Under the pieces are notes generated by a model that was not told where the DNA came from, made no database searches, and saw only the letters and a list, made by a program, of their open reading frames with translations. Source: Spirochaetota bacterium (GTDB lineage: Bacteria > Spirochaetota > Spirochaetia > Treponematales > Treponemataceae). From it: DNA of 6,608 bases. Within the stretch, counting starts at the first letter, position 1. The number at the start of each line of letters is the position of its first letter. The stretch covers positions 1-6,608 of the forward strand of contig JAKPSR010000257.1 in NCBI GenBank assembly GCA_029571425.1. The letters run 5' to 3'. This document shows, one piece after another, positions 5,518 through 6,608 of the stretch. The translations under genes were made by a program, and so were the position numbers.

Positions 5518-6608
5518 ATGATCACCGATAAAATCGTTCGCTTTTTCTTCGGATCCCAGCACGAGCGAGACATAAAGGCGCTCCTTCCCGTCCTCCACAA
5601 AGTCAACGAAAAAGAATCCTGGGCGATAGCCCTTTCCGCCTCCGAGTTCCCGTCCCAATCTGACGCCTTTCGCGCGCGATACGCGGCTGGCGAGAGTCTC
5701 GACTCCTTCCTCCCCGAGGCATTCGCCCTCGCACGCGAGGCCGCACGTCGCGTCCTCGGCGAGCGCCCATACGACGTCCAGATACTCGGCTCGCTCGTCC
5801 TCCACTCGGGTCGCATAGTCGAGATGAAGACCGGCGAGGGAAAGACCCTGATGTGCGTCGCCGCTGCCTACCTAAACAGCCTCGCCGGGAAGGGCGTCCA
5901 TATCGTCACCGTCAACGACTATCTCGCCGAGCGCGACGCGGATTGGATGCGCCCGGTTTACGCGTACCTCGGGGTCACCGTCGGCTCGATCCTGTCGAAC
6001 ATGGACAACGAGGCCCGTCGCCGCGCATATAACTGCGACATCACCTACGGGACGAACAACGAGCTCGGGTTCGACTACCTCCGCGACAACATGCAGGTCG
6101 ACTCCTCGGCGCGTACGCAGCGCGGCTTCCACTTCGCCGTCGTCGACGAAATCGACTCCATCCTCATCGACGAGGCACGCACGCCGCTCATCATCTCCGG
6201 CTCGGCGGAGGACGACACCGCGCGATTCCAGTCCGTCGACAAGCTCGTCGGGCAGCTGAGCGAGGTCGAGAAGAAACCGGGTACCGGCGATTACCCCGAC
6301 GAGGCGCAGGGCGAGACCGTCGTCGGCGACTATAAGCTCGACGAGAAATCGCGCCGCGTATCCTTCACGGACCAGGGCATGCTCAAGATGGAGTCCATAC
6401 TCCAAGAGCGAGGGCTCATCTCGGGGAGCCTCTTCGACGAGGAGAACTTCGAGTACGTCCATTATTTCACGCAGGCCGTCCGCGCGCACGCCCTGTACGA
6501 TCCCGACGTCGACTACGTCGTCAAGGACGGGCAGGTGCAGATCGTCGACGAGTTCACCGGGCGCATCCTCGAGGGCCGCCGCTACGGCGACGGGCTTCAT
6601 CAGGCCAT
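5518..6608 (+). CDS. secA: Preprotein translocase ATPase SecA, N-terminal part (3' end outside window)
   Basis: SecA is the motor that drives unfolded preproteins through the SecYEG channel. The 363 visible codons run unbroken off the right edge. The start MITDKIVRFFFGSQHERDIK is the usual SecA N-terminus. Walker A is MKTGEGKT (103-110), followed by TVNDYLAERDADWM, YGTNNELGFDYLRDNM (177-192) and Walker B/DEAD-type VVDEIDSILIDEARTPLIISG (Asp210-Glu211). The preprotein cross-linking domain begins near 228 and includes DEKSRRVSFTDQG. The first nucleotide-binding domain resumes with VDYVVKDG and DEFTGR, ending at GRRYGDGLHQA. About 500 or more residues (NBD2, scaffold and wing domains, C-terminal linker) lie outside. 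An in-frame TAG at 5503-5505 and family alignment fix the start at ATG 5518, which has no Shine-Dalgarno. It is divergent from the lipoprotein operon. Confidence 0.97.
   Translation, partial: MITDKIVRFFFGSQHERDIKALLPVLHKVNEKESWAIALSASEFPSQSDAFRARYAAGESLDSFLPEAFALAREAARRVLGERPYDVQILGSLVLHSGRIVEMKTGEGKTLMCVAAAYLNSLAGKGVHIVTVNDYLAERDADWMRPVYAYLGVTVGSILSNMDNEARRRAYNCDITYGTNNELGFDYLRDNMQVDSSARTQRGFHFAVVDEIDSILIDEARTPLIISGSAEDDTARFQSVDKLVGQLSEVEKKPGTGDYPDEAQGETVVGDYKLDEKSRRVSFTDQGMLKMESILQERGLISGSLFDEENFEYVHYFTQAVRAHALYDPDVDYVVKDGQVQIVDEFTGRILEGRRYGDGLHQA

Noticed and set aside
5872..6600. 242-codon minus-strand open frame (and shorter ones at 5502-5816) opposite secA
   Set aside because: The plus strand encodes unmistakable SecA motifs; the antisense product is a Val/Asp/Leu-rich shadow.

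Overview
The window is GC-rich (about 60 % by eye) and almost entirely coding. It reads as a chromosomal segment of a free-living or host-associated spirochaete. That placement is inferred from memory: the SecA N-terminus, the 'PGGDMGERWEFPGGK' style MutT protein, and the set of poorly characterised envelope proteins resemble Treponema/Spirochaeta proteins. I could not run a search to confirm it. I see no tRNA, rRNA, CRISPR array, insertion sequence or phage gene.

Layout, three transcription units. (1) Rightward, 2-2353: the tail of a TPR protein, a complete 380-residue protein made almost wholly of TPR repeats, and rlmN (23S rRNA/tRNA C2-adenosine methyltransferase). The genes overlap or nearly touch. 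(2) Leftward, 5441-2346: a tight five-gene cluster. In order of transcription it encodes a large beta-propeller-like lipoprotein (434 aa), a single-pass membrane protein with a basic cytoplasmic N-terminus (194 aa), a four-helix membrane protein (137 aa), a NUDIX hydrolase (130 aa) and a small SH3-like lipoprotein (121 aa). Gaps are +2, +35, 0 and -4 nt, so this is very likely one operon. Four of its five products are predicted to be in or on the membrane. Its last gene runs into the 3' end of rlmN, overlapping it by 8 bp tail to tail. (3) Rightward from 5518 and off the window: secA, the preprotein translocase ATPase (363 codons visible).

The 76-bp gap between the lipoprotein gene and secA (5442-5517) is the main regulatory region. 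The short sequence TTGTCAA at 5483-5489 reads as a -35 box on both strands, and each strand has a -10-like hexamer after exactly 17 bp. This suggests two divergent promoters sharing one -35 element. The secA side would start transcription at about the A of its ATG, and there is no Shine-Dalgarno sequence, so secA may be translated from a leaderless mRNA. Pairing the export motor with an operon of exported envelope proteins makes functional sense, but this is inference.

Other notable items are a perfect 30-bp palindrome inside the 194-aa gene, aligned with the codons; a 138-residue higher-order repeat in the TPR protein; and several start codons placed downstream of the longest reading frame because strong ribosome-binding sites point there.
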